Shown here one piece after another: positions 17,644-26,245 of a DNA stretch of 64,000 bases. Each line of letters begins with the position of its first letter. The stretch's first letter is position 1. The position numbers were made by a program, and so were the translations under genes. This DNA is from a bacterium (GTDB lineage Bacteria > JAJVIF01). The notes below the pieces were generated by a model that saw nothing but the letters and a program-made list of their open reading frames with translations, was not told the origin of the DNA and did not search any database. Location of the stretch: the NCBI GenBank assembly GCA_022072165.1, contig JAJVIF010000002.1, positions 186,001 to 250,000 on the forward strand. The letters are read 5' to 3'.

Positions 17644-20286
17644 TTACTGCCAGAACGAGCTTTCGAGCTCCATACCGCTCTGCCAGGCACCGTAGGTTTC
17701 GCCCTCCCAGAGGGTTACCCAGCGGCCATGACCGAGGGAACCGACCTGCGGGAAGAAGCGTCGCCCAGTCCCGGCGGCCAGGACTGTCAGGTCCGGCGAG
17801 GCGGCGATGGCGGCTGGTGTGTCGGTCTGGAGGAAGCGCTTTGCCCGGACCACCTGTCCGGTGGAAGCCACGGAACTGGTGACGAGCATCCCAGCTCCAG
17901 TCGCCTGATCAAAGGCAATCTGGAAATGCCCGGAGCCGCTCACCGAGTGAATCAGGGTCAGGGTCGGACTCCAGGCCGCGCCATCGTAGGTCGCCAACCG
18001 GACCTGAGCGGAGGTTTCTACGCCCATGAACAGTGTCCCGCTCGGAGCGCGGCGCAGATGTGGCCGGTCATGCAACGACAGGGCGGTGTAGAGCGATGCC
18101 GGAGCCTGCCAGGTGCCGCTGTTAGTACGTGCCCACATGACATTGGAACTGGAAGAGACCGTACCCGCTCCCAGGAACGGATTCTTGAGGTTGGACCAGG
18201 CCGCGACCCAGTCGCTGCCGCTGGTCCCCTCGAGGGTCAGACTCGGGACAGACCCCTGTGAGTGATTGAGCTTGTGGTCCATCGCCCCGATCTGCTGGAG
18301 GGCGGTCCAGCTCCCAGAGACATAGCGTGTGAAGTAAATCGGCGACGGGGGCTCGGGGATGCCATCCGTGGGGCCGCCACCACTGGCCGATGGCAACTCC
18401 CGCAACAGCGCGAAGCCCAGCTGCCCCGATCCATTCACCGCCAGATTGGGGGTAGACCAGTACCCCGGTCCAACGTTGGTCGTAATCGGCACCATGGCCG
18501 ACCAGGTCCCATTGGTCTCCCGGGCCATCCACCCCTGCTCGGTGCCGTTGTAGGTCCCGGTCACATGCAGGCGATCATCGGGTCCGATGGCGAGACTGAT
18601 GGGAACCCAGAGCTGATTCCCGATCGTGTGAATCTGCTGAGCCGCGGTCCAGGTGCTGGTGCAGGGGTCCAGGGACTGGTAGTACATGGTGAAATCGTAG
18701 AGCGGTGCGACACTGCCGTAGTCGTAGTAGACGATGTGCACCACGTTATTGGAGTCGGTCACCATCCCGTTCCCGATTTCGCTGTAGTCCCCGAACTGAT
18801 CCCAGAAGCTGTTGTTGGTGACCCGCATCGGCGTCCGCCAGGAGGCAGTCGGATTGATCGCCATGATGGTCGTGGCGATGTCCCAGCCGGTAGGCGTGCC
18901 ATCACTGACCCGGAGTGCGACGGTCGGCGTTCCTGCGGCGCTGAACGGATGGGTCGCGGTGATACCCATGGCATCGACCGTGAAGTTGCTGCCGTCGTAA
19001 TCCCAGTCCCATTCGTAGCTCGTGATGGCGTTGGTGCCAGGTGTGCTGCCTGACGCATCGAACGTCTCCCCGATGCCCGTCCCCAGGTCCCCGCCGATGC
19101 AGCGCGTGATCGCGGCGGTCGGCGGCACGCCGACAACTTCCACTGCGACAGGAAAGACCTGATAGGTCACATAGCTGCCGAAACTGACGGGCGTGGTGAG
19201 ATTCTCTTCGAGCCCGACTCCCTGATTCGAGTCGGTGACGGTCACCAGCCCCCAATAATCGCCTTCACTGGACGAGGCTCCATTCGTGATGAGGGTCGAA
19301 GCGGTCAGCGGGGTCGGGTCACTCCCGGTCCCGCTGAGACTCAGGGTCACCGGCGCGGAGGTCACGCCCGGGACCTGCAGAGTGGCGGATGCGACATCGC
19401 TCCCGAGGCCCTGCCCATGCTTCCAGTCCCAGATGTCCACCTGGTACTGCGCGGTGGAGGCAGGCTGCCCGGCCTGCAGGTCGTTCGCAAGCTCGGTCAC
19501 CGCGACCTTCCATGCGGCGTTGCCGGCGAACTTCGGCAGGTCGTACTGCGGCGTCTGACGAGTCGCCCGGACCGCAGACTGCCCATAGTCCGCCGTCAGA
19601 TAGAGCCGCGCCTGGAAGGTATTGCCCGTGGTGAGGGTCAGTGCGAGGGTGTCGATGCTGGTCTGGCCGGGGAAGAGGACATTGAAGCCAGCGGGCGACT
19701 GATAGCTAAACGGAGCGGAGGAGGGGTCTTCCCGCAGGATCACATAGGGCTGAACCGGGGCGGCGGTGAACTCCGGCTGGCTCCCGGGATGGGTCGCGAG
19801 CCAGGTGTTGGAGTACCCATCGACATTGGCCAAAACGCCCGGTGCAATGCTGACGCCACTGAGATTCGCAGGTGTCCGGTCAGTCACCACGAAGCACTTC
19901 ACATTGAAGATCCCCAGGTCCGGGCGACTCGCCGGACTGAAGGGATGCGTAATCTGCACATCGACTTCGATCGTGCCTGGCGCGGGGCGTCGGACCGCCA
20001 CGACCCTGAAGTTGTTGCCGAAGGTTTTGGTGAACGCCGGAGTCAATCCAAGCTCGCTGTAGTCATCGCCAATGGCGGCGGACTGACGTACCGGGGTCAG
20101 TTCGGCGTGATTCGTCGTCAGGTCGATCATCAGATCGGCGGCGAACAGCGGCCCGGTCGCCGGATCCTGCGCCAGCGTCGGAGCTGCTGATTGCTCCTGG
20201 GCTGCCGGAGCAACCGGTGTCGCGCTTCGCTGACAGGAGAGCAGAAAGAGTCCGGGCAGTAGCAATGCCAGCGAGAGGATGCGCAT
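17644..20286 (-). CDS. PKD-domain lipoprotein, array copy 5
   Basis: The 880-aa product starts at ATG 20286, giving an N-terminus MRILSLALLLPGLFLLSC with a lipobox; a 13-codon upstream extension would bury the signal peptide. A weak GAGG lies about 13 bp upstream of the ATG. Its front module and PKD domain (ITSYEWDWDYDG) are almost the same as copy 4. The C-terminal region is different, with LRRAPSGTLFMGVETS and the ending ELESSFWQ. It is the first gene of the array in the direction of transcription. A TACACT -10-like box lies at 20328-20333. Confidence 0.85.
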   Translation of the reverse strand: MRILSLALLLPGLFLLSCQRSATPVAPAAQEQSAAPTLAQDPATGPLFAADLMIDLTTNHAELTPVRQSAAIGDDYSELGLTPAFTKTFGNNFRVVAVRRPAPGTIEVDVQITHPFSPASRPDLGIFNVKCFVVTDRTPANLSGVSIAPGVLANVDGYSNTWLATHPGSQPEFTAAPVQPYVILREDPSSAPFSYQSPAGFNVLFPGQTSIDTLALTLTTGNTFQARLYLTADYGQSAVRATRQTPQYDLPKFAGNAAWKVAVTELANDLQAGQPASTAQYQVDIWDWKHGQGLGSDVASATLQVPGVTSAPVTLSLSGTGSDPTPLTASTLITNGASSSEGDYWGLVTVTDSNQGVGLEENLTTPVSFGSYVTYQVFPVAVEVVGVPPTAAITRCIGGDLGTGIGETFDASGSTPGTNAITSYEWDWDYDGSNFTVDAMGITATHPFSAAGTPTVALRVSDGTPTGWDIATTIMAINPTASWRTPMRVTNNSFWDQFGDYSEIGNGMVTDSNNVVHIVYYDYGSVAPLYDFTMYYQSLDPCTSTWTAAQQIHTIGNQLWVPISLAIGPDDRLHVTGTYNGTEQGWMARETNGTWSAMVPITTNVGPGYWSTPNLAVNGSGQLGFALLRELPSASGGGPTDGIPEPPSPIYFTRYVSGSWTALQQIGAMDHKLNHSQGSVPSLTLEGTSGSDWVAAWSNLKNPFLGAGTVSSSSNVMWARTNSGTWQAPASLYTALSLHDRPHLRRAPSGTLFMGVETSAQVRLATYDGAAWSPTLTLIHSVSGSGHFQIAFDQATGAGMLVTSSVASTGQVVRAKRFLQTDTPAAIAASPDLTVLAAGTGRRFFPQVGSLGHGRWVTLWEGETYGAWQSGMELESSFWQ

Positions 20287-20366
20287 GAAGCCTGGGCCTC
20301 GTGGAGGGGCAGATATGCAGTGCACTCAGTGTACGTCTGAACCGTGCCGGAACTGACCCTCCAGGA

Positions 20367-20401
20367 TGAGAAAGTCCCTGTCAGTTGTGCTGACAGGGAC
20401 T
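20367..20401 (-). terminator. Rho-independent terminator after the exported protein gene at 20429-20902
   Basis: A perfect 12-bp stem AGTCCCTGTCAG / CTGACAGGGACT (20373-20384 with 20390-20401, loop of 5) lies 28 bp past the stop codon. It is followed on the minus strand by TTTCTC, a short U-rich tail. Confidence 0.7.
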
Positions 20402-20428
20402 GTATTCCGTACGTTTTGGTGCAGAGGC

Positions 20429-20902
20429 TTAGATTTTGATATCGATGATGGCGCTGACCGCCACCCCCTGGACCCGCCTGATGTTGCTCGGATTCTCATT
20501 GGAGACCGGCACCATGGCCCGGATCCGGATCCCTTTCCTGAAGTCCTTTTCCAGTTGCACGACCGCTTTCACTTTCGCCACTGCCGCTGTCGGGCCTGTC
20601 ACCTGCGCCGCCCCGACATAGCCCCCATCGGGTGAGAGGATGATGACGACCTTGGTGGAGGCGTTGGTTTCCGCGTCGTTGTTGTCCAGCAGCTGATTGA
20701 TAGCCCGATTGATCTCCGGGCCGTACTCCTGCACGACCAGAAGGATCCCGCCGACTTTGAGGGCATCACCAAGATCGACCCCCAGGATTTTGGGGAGGCT
20801 GACGACAACATCGACGGGGACCGCATCCGGGAGCGGTGCCGCCTTCACAGGGACAGTGCCGGCGAGCAGAGTCAGCAGGACGAGGGTGAGTGTCAGACGC
20901 AT
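20429..20902 (-). CDS. Small exported protein, unrecognised
   Basis: The start is the ATG at 20902, with GGAGG 8-9 bp upstream; the longer in-frame ORF upstream is not coding in appearance. The product has 157 aa, with a signal peptide of about 22 residues (MRLTLTLVLLTLLAGTVPVKA) and no lipobox. The mature part is a small mixed alpha/beta protein, with SLPKILGVDLGDALKVGG and VVQEYGPEINRAINQLL. Its C-terminal half (KAVVQLEKDFRKGIRIRAMVPV) looks like one compact domain. No family is recognised. It is expressed as a single gene with its own terminator. Confidence 0.75.
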   Translation of the reverse strand: MRLTLTLVLLTLLAGTVPVKAAPLPDAVPVDVVVSLPKILGVDLGDALKVGGILLVVQEYGPEINRAINQLLDNNDAETNASTKVVIILSPDGGYVGAAQVTGPTAAVAKVKAVVQLEKDFRKGIRIRAMVPVSNENPSNIRRVQGVAVSAIIDIKI

Positions 20903-21028
20903 GGGCAGGACCTCCAGGTCGACGAAATGGCTTTGCCTAAAGATACTCAATCCAGCGCAGTAGCGACGTCTGAGACCTAAGCGAATCCGCGCTATCAACA
21001 CGCCATGAGCGGCGTACACTCCCCCCTT

Positions 21029-21622
21029 ATGGCCGGGGCGCGTCGCGATTACTACACGCTGCTGGGGGTCCGTCCGGACGCCACCGCACCGGAAATCCGG
21101 GCGGCCTTTCTGGCGCTCGCCCGGGCCTGGCATCCCGACAAGGCGACCAATGAAGATCGCCCCGCTGCTGAAGCTCGCTTTCGGGAACTGACCGAAGCGT
21201 ATGAAACGCTGTCTGATCCGGCGCGTCGGCGCGACTACGACACCCGACGTCGGCTGGAGCAGGTCTGGAAGCCCCCGCCAGCCCCATCCGGACTCTGGTC
21301 GCAGACACGAGAGAGGGTGGTCCAGCGCTGGGGACTGGAGCGGGTACCCTGGCATGGCTGGCTGGTGCTCGGACCGGTCATGCTGGGGGTGGCGGCGGTC
21401 ATCGCAGCCCAGTTTTTCTTCTATTACGTCTTCGTCTACGGGACACTTATCGCTGTCCCCCTCATCGCTGCGTGGTACGCCTGGCTCCTCTGGAAGCCCC
21501 TGGCGCTGATAGTCCTCGCGCCGACTTTCTGGCTCTGGGGCTTTTTGTTACAGGGGCTGTATCGGAACTGGCGACGCGAAGAGGCGGACCGGACGGCCCC
21601 CCGCTACCGGGAGTCGCTTTGA
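21029..21622 (+). CDS. J-domain membrane protein
   Basis: The 197-aa product, read from the second ATG, has an N-terminal J-domain (DYYTLLGVRPDATAPEIR, HPD at residues 35-37, AYETLSDPARRRDYD). Two hydrophobic segments follow (about 108-150, around WLVLGPVMLGVAAVIAAQFF and YGTLIAVPLIAAWYAWLLW) and a third hydrophobic stretch lies near the C-terminus. It is probably a membrane co-chaperone of DnaK. The ATG at 21029 is chosen because a TACACT -10-like box lies 8 bp upstream, which makes the ATG at 21005 unlikely to be transcribed. It has no DnaJ zinc fingers and is a cousin of the protein at 4451-4972. Confidence 0.8.
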   Translation: MAGARRDYYTLLGVRPDATAPEIRAAFLALARAWHPDKATNEDRPAAEARFRELTEAYETLSDPARRRDYDTRRRLEQVWKPPPAPSGLWSQTRERVVQRWGLERVPWHGWLVLGPVMLGVAAVIAAQFFFYYVFVYGTLIAVPLIAAWYAWLLWKPLALIVLAPTFWLWGFLLQGLYRNWRREEADRTAPRYRESL

Positions 21623-21635
21623 TCTCTTAAAAAAA

Positions 21636-23054
21636 TTAACGACGCACAGGACCCGGCTGTGCCAGAGGCTGACGAATGGTGATGATGCGCTGCCCATCCG
21701 TGCCATATCCCACCAGCAGGAACTCATTGGACCGGGTGCGGTAGTAGAAGTAGTCGCCCGGCGAGCGCTCGGTGGGCGAAGAGATCGACATGGCGTAGCG
21801 CCCGGCGAGCAGGTTGGGGAATCCGACATGGGCAAAGCCCAGCAGTTCCAGCTGCGACACCGCGCTGGGGAGATAGCCATGCTCGTTGTGGAAGAGTTCC
21901 AGCAGTTTCGCGATCTGGAAGACCATGCGACGGGTCTGCTGCTCAGCCGGGGTCCACGCCCCTTCGCCGAGCTGTCCCATCGCTGAAACTCCGGGCCGCA
22001 GCGGCGCGGTCTCTACTTTGAGTCGTCGGACCGGCCCGTTTGTCGGAGTCGCAAGCACCACCCCCGTGGTCGGCGTCCCGCGCTCATACGCCAGGCCCCC
22101 TGGCTGTCGGCTGTTCATGGGATGCCAGATGCCCCCAGCGACTGGATCGCGCAGGACCAGCAACAAGTGTCCCGCTTCCGCCAGGGCTTCCAGAGTGGGG
22201 GGCAACTCGCCCTTTTCGGAGCGATAACTGAGCAGACTCGCAATCAGATTACGGCTGTTCATGTCCAGGAGCTGATTTGGTCGGGAATCGAGACCCGAGA
22301 GTCCGGCAGCCCGACTCAAGGTTAGTTCCCGGCGACTCTCTACAGGGCCAGACAGAGCAGCATCCGGGGTCGGAGGATTTTCTGCAGCAGCGTTTGACGC
22401 CATCTTGTTCGCGGCATCTCCCGGGACCGTCTCTTCGATGGCATCGTGATCGTCAGGGTCGACTTCGAGTGCCGCCATGGCCTGATGCGCGAGGTCGGCA
22501 TCGGCCCCACCATCACTGAGGGCTTCACGCTGCTGGTTCAGGACCGCCGGTGGAATCCCCAGCGTATCCCGCAACTGTTGTTCCTGCGCCCGGGGCATCA
22601 CGCCCTGATCCGGTAGGAACTGACGGAACCGGATGATCGCCTCGTTTTCGAGCATGAGGGCGTTCTGGTCCGCCATCGATTCAAAGAACCCGGTCAGGCG
22701 GATCACCACTTCCCCCCCCCGAAAGCGCAGGAGGTCGCTGACAAAGAGATCCGCCCGCTCCCCTTCCAGCGGCAGGGCCAAAGAGGTCGCAATCGCCTGG
22801 GGGTCGCCGGTCAGGGCACTCTCTCGGGTGAGAACCCAAAAATCAAGGAAGTCGAGGAGGATGCGATTCCGGTCCGAGAGGATGGTGCCCCGGGGGAGCG
22901 TGAGAGTGAACTCCAGCCAGTGCCCCGCGCGATTCTGCCACCGGGCACTCCGGTACTCCGTAAAGGCGTAGGTCGGCTGGTGCACCTCGGCGAAAGCCAG
23001 CACCGACGGGAGCCACAGGAGGAGCGTGAGCCAGCAGAGTCGCCATCGATGCAT
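21636..23054 (-). CDS. Secreted protein with two pseudopilin-like C-terminal segments
   Basis: The start ATG 23054 has GGAGG about 8 bp upstream. The 472-aa product has a cleavable signal peptide (LLLWLPSVLAFAE). Residues about 263-320 (LLSYRSEKGELPPTLEALAEAG) and 375-460 (LLELFHNEHGYLPSAVSQLELLG, then EFLLVGYGTDGQR) each resemble the globular part of type II secretion or type IV pilin-like proteins. That part normally has a helix, a Gly-Tyr-Leu-Pro turn and a final Y.LVSYG.DG. There is no N-terminal pilin helix. It may interact with pilin-like components (inference). It is downstream of, and co-oriented with, the sigma factor gene at 23746-24348. Confidence 0.75.
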   Translation of the reverse strand: MHRWRLCWLTLLLWLPSVLAFAEVHQPTYAFTEYRSARWQNRAGHWLEFTLTLPRGTILSDRNRILLDFLDFWVLTRESALTGDPQAIATSLALPLEGERADLFVSDLLRFRGGEVVIRLTGFFESMADQNALMLENEAIIRFRQFLPDQGVMPRAQEQQLRDTLGIPPAVLNQQREALSDGGADADLAHQAMAALEVDPDDHDAIEETVPGDAANKMASNAAAENPPTPDAALSGPVESRRELTLSRAAGLSGLDSRPNQLLDMNSRNLIASLLSYRSEKGELPPTLEALAEAGHLLLVLRDPVAGGIWHPMNSRQPGGLAYERGTPTTGVVLATPTNGPVRRLKVETAPLRPGVSAMGQLGEGAWTPAEQQTRRMVFQIAKLLELFHNEHGYLPSAVSQLELLGFAHVGFPNLLAGRYAMSISSPTERSPGDYFYYRTRSNEFLLVGYGTDGQRIITIRQPLAQPGPVRR

Positions 23055-23183
23055 GTCGCTGCCTCCTGTGTGGGATGTCGTAGTCACTGACCGGTGTCGG
23101 CCGCTAGTGTAGCGACCCCATGCCGGACCCGCTCCATCTACTTGGGATGCGGTTGGAACGGTGCCAGTTCAGGGAAGGGAGAT

Positions 23184-23666
23184 TCAGGGGTAGGTGAGGG
23201 AGGCTGGGACCGCCAGGTCATCCGCGGGATAGCTTCCGGACTGCTCTGCCAACAACATCTGCAGTTCTTCCAGCGCATCTGCCCGGAGTTGCTCCTGGTC
23301 ATCTGCCGCCAACTGGCGATCCATTACTGCCATCAGGCGTCCATCAGGCGTACTAATCAGCAGGTAGCCCGGAGGGAGATGCAGGGCTTCCGGCGGACGT
23401 TGCGCCTGCTGCCAGGAGTAGCCAATCCAGGAACCGGCCGCGAGCAGCGTCGCGACACAGCCAGAAACAACAGCCCGATAGGTCCGGGGGTTGAGCACGA
23501 GGGTACCGAGGGTCCGGGCTTTCCATGCCGGCTCCGGAGTGATATCGGCCCGGGCAAGTTCAGCTTCCAGTCGGGCGAAAAATGCCGCCTGCTCCTCCGG
23601 CGCGATGCCGGTGGGGTCACAGGACGGATCAGGATCGGTCGGTGGGATGCTGGGCGACGTCGTCAT
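23184..23666 (-). CDS. Single-span membrane protein, candidate anti-sigma partner
   Basis: The 160-aa product has a cytoplasmic-looking N-terminus of about 60 residues (PEEQAAFFARLEAELARADI), one membrane segment near residues 62-85 (VVSGCVATLLAAGSWIGYSW) and an outside domain of about 75 residues. This layout, and its place 79 bp downstream of an ECF sigma factor on the same strand, is typical of membrane anti-sigma factors. The zinc-binding HxxxCxxC motif is absent, so the role rests on context. The ATG at 23666 has AAGGAG at long spacing (about 13 bp). Confidence 0.7.
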   Translation of the reverse strand: MTTSPSIPPTDPDPSCDPTGIAPEEQAAFFARLEAELARADITPEPAWKARTLGTLVLNPRTYRAVVSGCVATLLAAGSWIGYSWQQAQRPPEALHLPPGYLLISTPDGRLMAVMDRQLAADDQEQLRADALEELQMLLAEQSGSYPADDLAVPASLTYP

Positions 23667-23745
23667 CGGTCAGGGAAGGCTCCTTGGTCAGCACCGCTTC
23701 CTGCGCCAGGAAATCGGTGGAAGGAGCGCGGGCATCCAGAGCCCT

Positions 23746-24348
23746 TTAGCTGGCGTATTCGGTCTCCAGGGCGGACCCGAGGTCGGTCTCCATCAGCTGG
23801 GACTTCAGGCGCTTGCGGGCATAGTGCAGGCGGCTCTTCACGGTCCCGGGGCTGATCTGGAGGATCTTCGCGGTCTCCTCGATGCTGAAGCCCCTTAGCT
23901 CGAACAGCACCAGCGCTTCACGCATCTTGGGATCCAGCGATTCGATGGCGGACTGCACCCGCACCGCCTGGTCCCGGCGCTCAGCGATGACATCGGGGTC
24001 ATCGCCCGGCTGCTGCGGAATGTGTCCCGCCTGCTCGAACTCGTCCACAAAATAAAGCTGCTCGCGCTTGCGGCGCTTCAGCGTGTTGCGGAACTGGTTC
24101 GCCGTGATCTGGAAGATCCACTCTTTGAACTTGGAGCGGTCCCGCAGCTGATGGAAGTACTTGTACGCCTTGAAGTAGCTTTCCTGCAGCAGATCCTCGG
24201 CATCCTCTCGGGTGCCAGTGAGGCGGTAGGCGAAGTTATAGAGCTCCGTCCGGATCCCATCCATCTTGGCCTGGAAAATCCGACGGGTTTCCTCACGGGT
24301 CTCCGCAGCAGCGAGCTGCTGCGGACGGGCGAGAATGTGCTGCAGCAT
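23746..24348 (-). CDS. RNA polymerase sigma factor, ECF type
   Basis: The 200-aa protein has the two ECF sigma domains: region 2 (residues about 30-100, with FAYRLTGTREDAEDLLQESY and the DNA-melting stretch FKEWIFQITANQFRNTLKRR) and region 4 (about 130-185, with ALVLFELRGFSIEETAKIL and the recognition helix near ISPGTVKSRLHYARKRLK). It directs RNA polymerase to a special promoter set. The ATG at 24348 has GAGGAAGG about 9 bp upstream. It appears to start a cluster with the membrane protein at 23184-23666 and perhaps the secreted protein beyond. The stimulus is unknown. Confidence 0.93.
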   Translation of the reverse strand: MLQHILARPQQLAAAETREETRRIFQAKMDGIRTELYNFAYRLTGTREDAEDLLQESYFKAYKYFHQLRDRSKFKEWIFQITANQFRNTLKRRKREQLYFVDEFEQAGHIPQQPGDDPDVIAERRDQAVRVQSAIESLDPKMREALVLFELRGFSIEETAKILQISPGTVKSRLHYARKRLKSQLMETDLGSALETEYAS

Positions 24349-24508
24349 GGCGTCTGTCCTTCCTCGTAGACCAGCCCATCGGGGAGAGACTGATCACTAG
24401 GTTACCCCAAATACTACGGGGGTAGACGACCCATACGATGCCGGGTTGCATCGGCGGGGTTCAACAGGGCGACAGAATGTCGCAAAATGATACAGGCGGG
24501 ATGGGGAA

Positions 24509-25327
24509 TTAGCTCCCTGACGACTCATAGCTCCGCAATCCGATGCTCCACAAGCCATAGCCGAGCCCCGCACAGCAGGCCCCCACCAGCGGACTCACCC
24601 AGCCGATCCAGACCGCGCTGCCGGCCACTTCGCTTCCACCAAAGAAGAGATGCGCAGGGTAAAACGCCACGAATCCCAGGGGAATGCCGAAGGTGAAGGC
24701 CAAACGGAGCGCCGAGGGATAAATGCTCAGGGGATAGGTCGCCAGCTGGTCCCCCACCATCAACATGATCTGCATCAGACCCGTGCGATCTTTCAGCCAG
24801 AAGCTCAGGGCGGCGGTCCCGGTCAGCATCCCGAGGTAAACCAGACTGCCGCTCCAGATCGCCAGGAAGAGCAGCACGACACTGACCGCGTGAAGCGGTA
24901 CGTCGAGCTGCTGCAGCGCCCAGAGGCTGACCAGCGTACCGGTCACAACCGTGATGGTGTCCTCAAAGGACATCCGCTCCATCAGGAGCTGGAAGTAGGG
25001 ATTCAGCGGACGCAGCAGCAGGCGGTCGAGTTGCCCCTCCAGGATGTAGCTGCCGGGGAGATAAAAGAGATTCACACCGATGGTGAAGAAGAGTCCCAGC
25101 GCTGCCATGTGGATGCCGAAGATGAGGAGCACTTGCGGCAGGCTCCAGCCCCCCAGATGTCCCGCCGGGAGGAGCACAAACCAGATGAGGGCGGCATCGG
25201 TGATGATCCAGAGGATGTACGAGAACATCTCCACGGCGACACTGCCGCGGTACTCAAGAACCGTCTTCAGATACTGCGCCAGATAGCGCCAGGCTAGGGC
25301 GGGATAACGCCCGAGAGCAGCAGTCAT
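24509..25327 (-). CDS. ABC-2 family transporter permease
   Basis: The 272-aa product has about six membrane segments and the layout of the ABC-2 (DUF990-like) permeases, with WRYLAQYLKTVLEYRGSVAVEMFSYILW at the N-terminus and a conserved GQLDRLLLRPLNPYFQLL loop. Such permeases pair with a second permease and an ATPase to export substrates. The pair partner is the gene 57 bp upstream. The ATG at 25327 has GGGGAAG about 9 bp upstream. No ATP-binding subunit is in the window, so substrate and direction remain unknown. Confidence 0.85.
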   Translation of the reverse strand: MTAALGRYPALAWRYLAQYLKTVLEYRGSVAVEMFSYILWIITDAALIWFVLLPAGHLGGWSLPQVLLIFGIHMAALGLFFTIGVNLFYLPGSYILEGQLDRLLLRPLNPYFQLLMERMSFEDTITVVTGTLVSLWALQQLDVPLHAVSVVLLFLAIWSGSLVYLGMLTGTAALSFWLKDRTGLMQIMLMVGDQLATYPLSIYPSALRLAFTFGIPLGFVAFYPAHLFFGGSEVAGSAVWIGWVSPLVGACCAGLGYGLWSIGLRSYESSGS

Positions 25328-25384
25328 ATCGTAGGCTTCCCCCTTTCGCGGAAGTTGCGGCGCTTTTGCGGGACCTGCAGTCCC

Positions 25385-26245
25385 CTAGCCTCCCTGTAAA
25401 TGCGCCATGCGTCGCGCAACCCGCTCCATCCCTGCTCCCAAAAGCCAGAAGATCAGGGTCCAGCCCCCCTGCACGAGAAGCAGGGTCGCGAGGCGGTCCG
25501 GCGGCAGAGTCCCCAGATAGCACTGTGCCGGGACGTAGTAGAGATACGGAAAGGGTGTCAGAAGGCACCACTCACGATAAGTGTCCGGCAAGAGGCTCAA
25601 CGGCAGCACGAGCCCCCCCAGCCCCCGCATCAGGGAGATTTTCATCACCACGACCCCGTTGTTGTTCTCAAAGAAGAGGGCGGAGAGGCCGACTATGAAA
25701 TTCATGCTGAACTTCAGGACCGCCGCGAGGGCGAGGCTGATGGCGAAGTACCCCACATGCAGCCACGAGGGGGGTGACTGCAGTCCGAAGAGGAGCACAC
25801 CCATCGCGAGGAGTGGCCCGCCCAGAACCAGCCCCCGAATCGCCATTTCGCCCGCCGCTTCCCACCACATGAACGCCTGAAGCGAAATTGGGCGGAGGAA
25901 CCAGACGACGATTTGGCCTTTCCGCATGTCCTCTCCCAGATGCTCATCGGAACTGTTCGCCAGGACCCCCTCGATGAGCCAGACCAGGGTGACATAGGTG
26001 AGGGTCGCTGCCAGGGTGAGTCCACCCACCGCCTCCTGGCCTGTCGGCAGGGAGGCATAGAGTGCCCGGAACAGAAAGCTGTAGACCACGATCAGGAGGG
26101 GGAACTCGAAGAACTTCAGGAAGCCGCTCAGACGATAGGCGAGCCATTTCAGGGCCCCAATACGCAACAAGCCCGCCCAGGCCAGGGGGCGGGTCGTGGG
26201 ACTGGCAACGGGCCAGACAACTGACACACCCCTGATTCTATCCAA
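25385..26245 (-). CDS. ABC-2 family transporter permease
   Basis: The product of up to 286 aa resembles the other permease in layout, with six hydrophobic segments and the loop GEDMRKGQIVVWFLRPISLQAFMWWEA, which corresponds to GQLDRLLLRPLNPYF in its partner. The two probably form a heterodimeric channel. The start is uncertain: the longest frame begins with TTG at 26245 and an internal GTG at 26227 is possible; neither has a good ribosome binding site. The cognate ATPase is not next to it, since a divergent lipoprotein gene lies upstream. Confidence 0.8.
   Translation of the reverse strand: MDRIRGVSVVWPVASPTTRPLAWAGLLRIGALKWLAYRLSGFLKFFEFPLLIVVYSFLFRALYASLPTGQEAVGGLTLAATLTYVTLVWLIEGVLANSSDEHLGEDMRKGQIVVWFLRPISLQAFMWWEAAGEMAIRGLVLGGPLLAMGVLLFGLQSPPSWLHVGYFAISLALAAVLKFSMNFIVGLSALFFENNNGVVVMKISLMRGLGGLVLPLSLLPDTYREWCLLTPFPYLYYVPAQCYLGTLPPDRLATLLLVQGGWTLIFWLLGAGMERVARRMAHLQGG

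Larger units (their letters stand above)
6570..20286 (-). repeat. Tandem array of five paralogous PKD lipoprotein genes
   Basis: Five genes of 2.64-2.69 kb lie head to tail on the minus strand (6570-9260, 9338-12016, 12074-14740, 14864-17503, 17644-20286), separated by 57 to 140 bp. All share a lipobox, an approximately 400-residue front region, a PKD domain and a C-terminal repetitive region that ends in an acidic-aromatic tail. Blocks such as TADYGQSAVRATRQ, WDWKHG and LSLSGTG are almost invariant, also at nucleotide level. The last two copies are the most alike. The array looks like repeated gene duplication. Confidence 0.9.

Noticed and set aside
6570-20286. CRISPR array or mobile repeat as the cause of the repeated DNA
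   Set aside because: The repeats are gene-length paralogues with open frames, not short spaced repeats; no transposase or terminal inverted repeats are seen.
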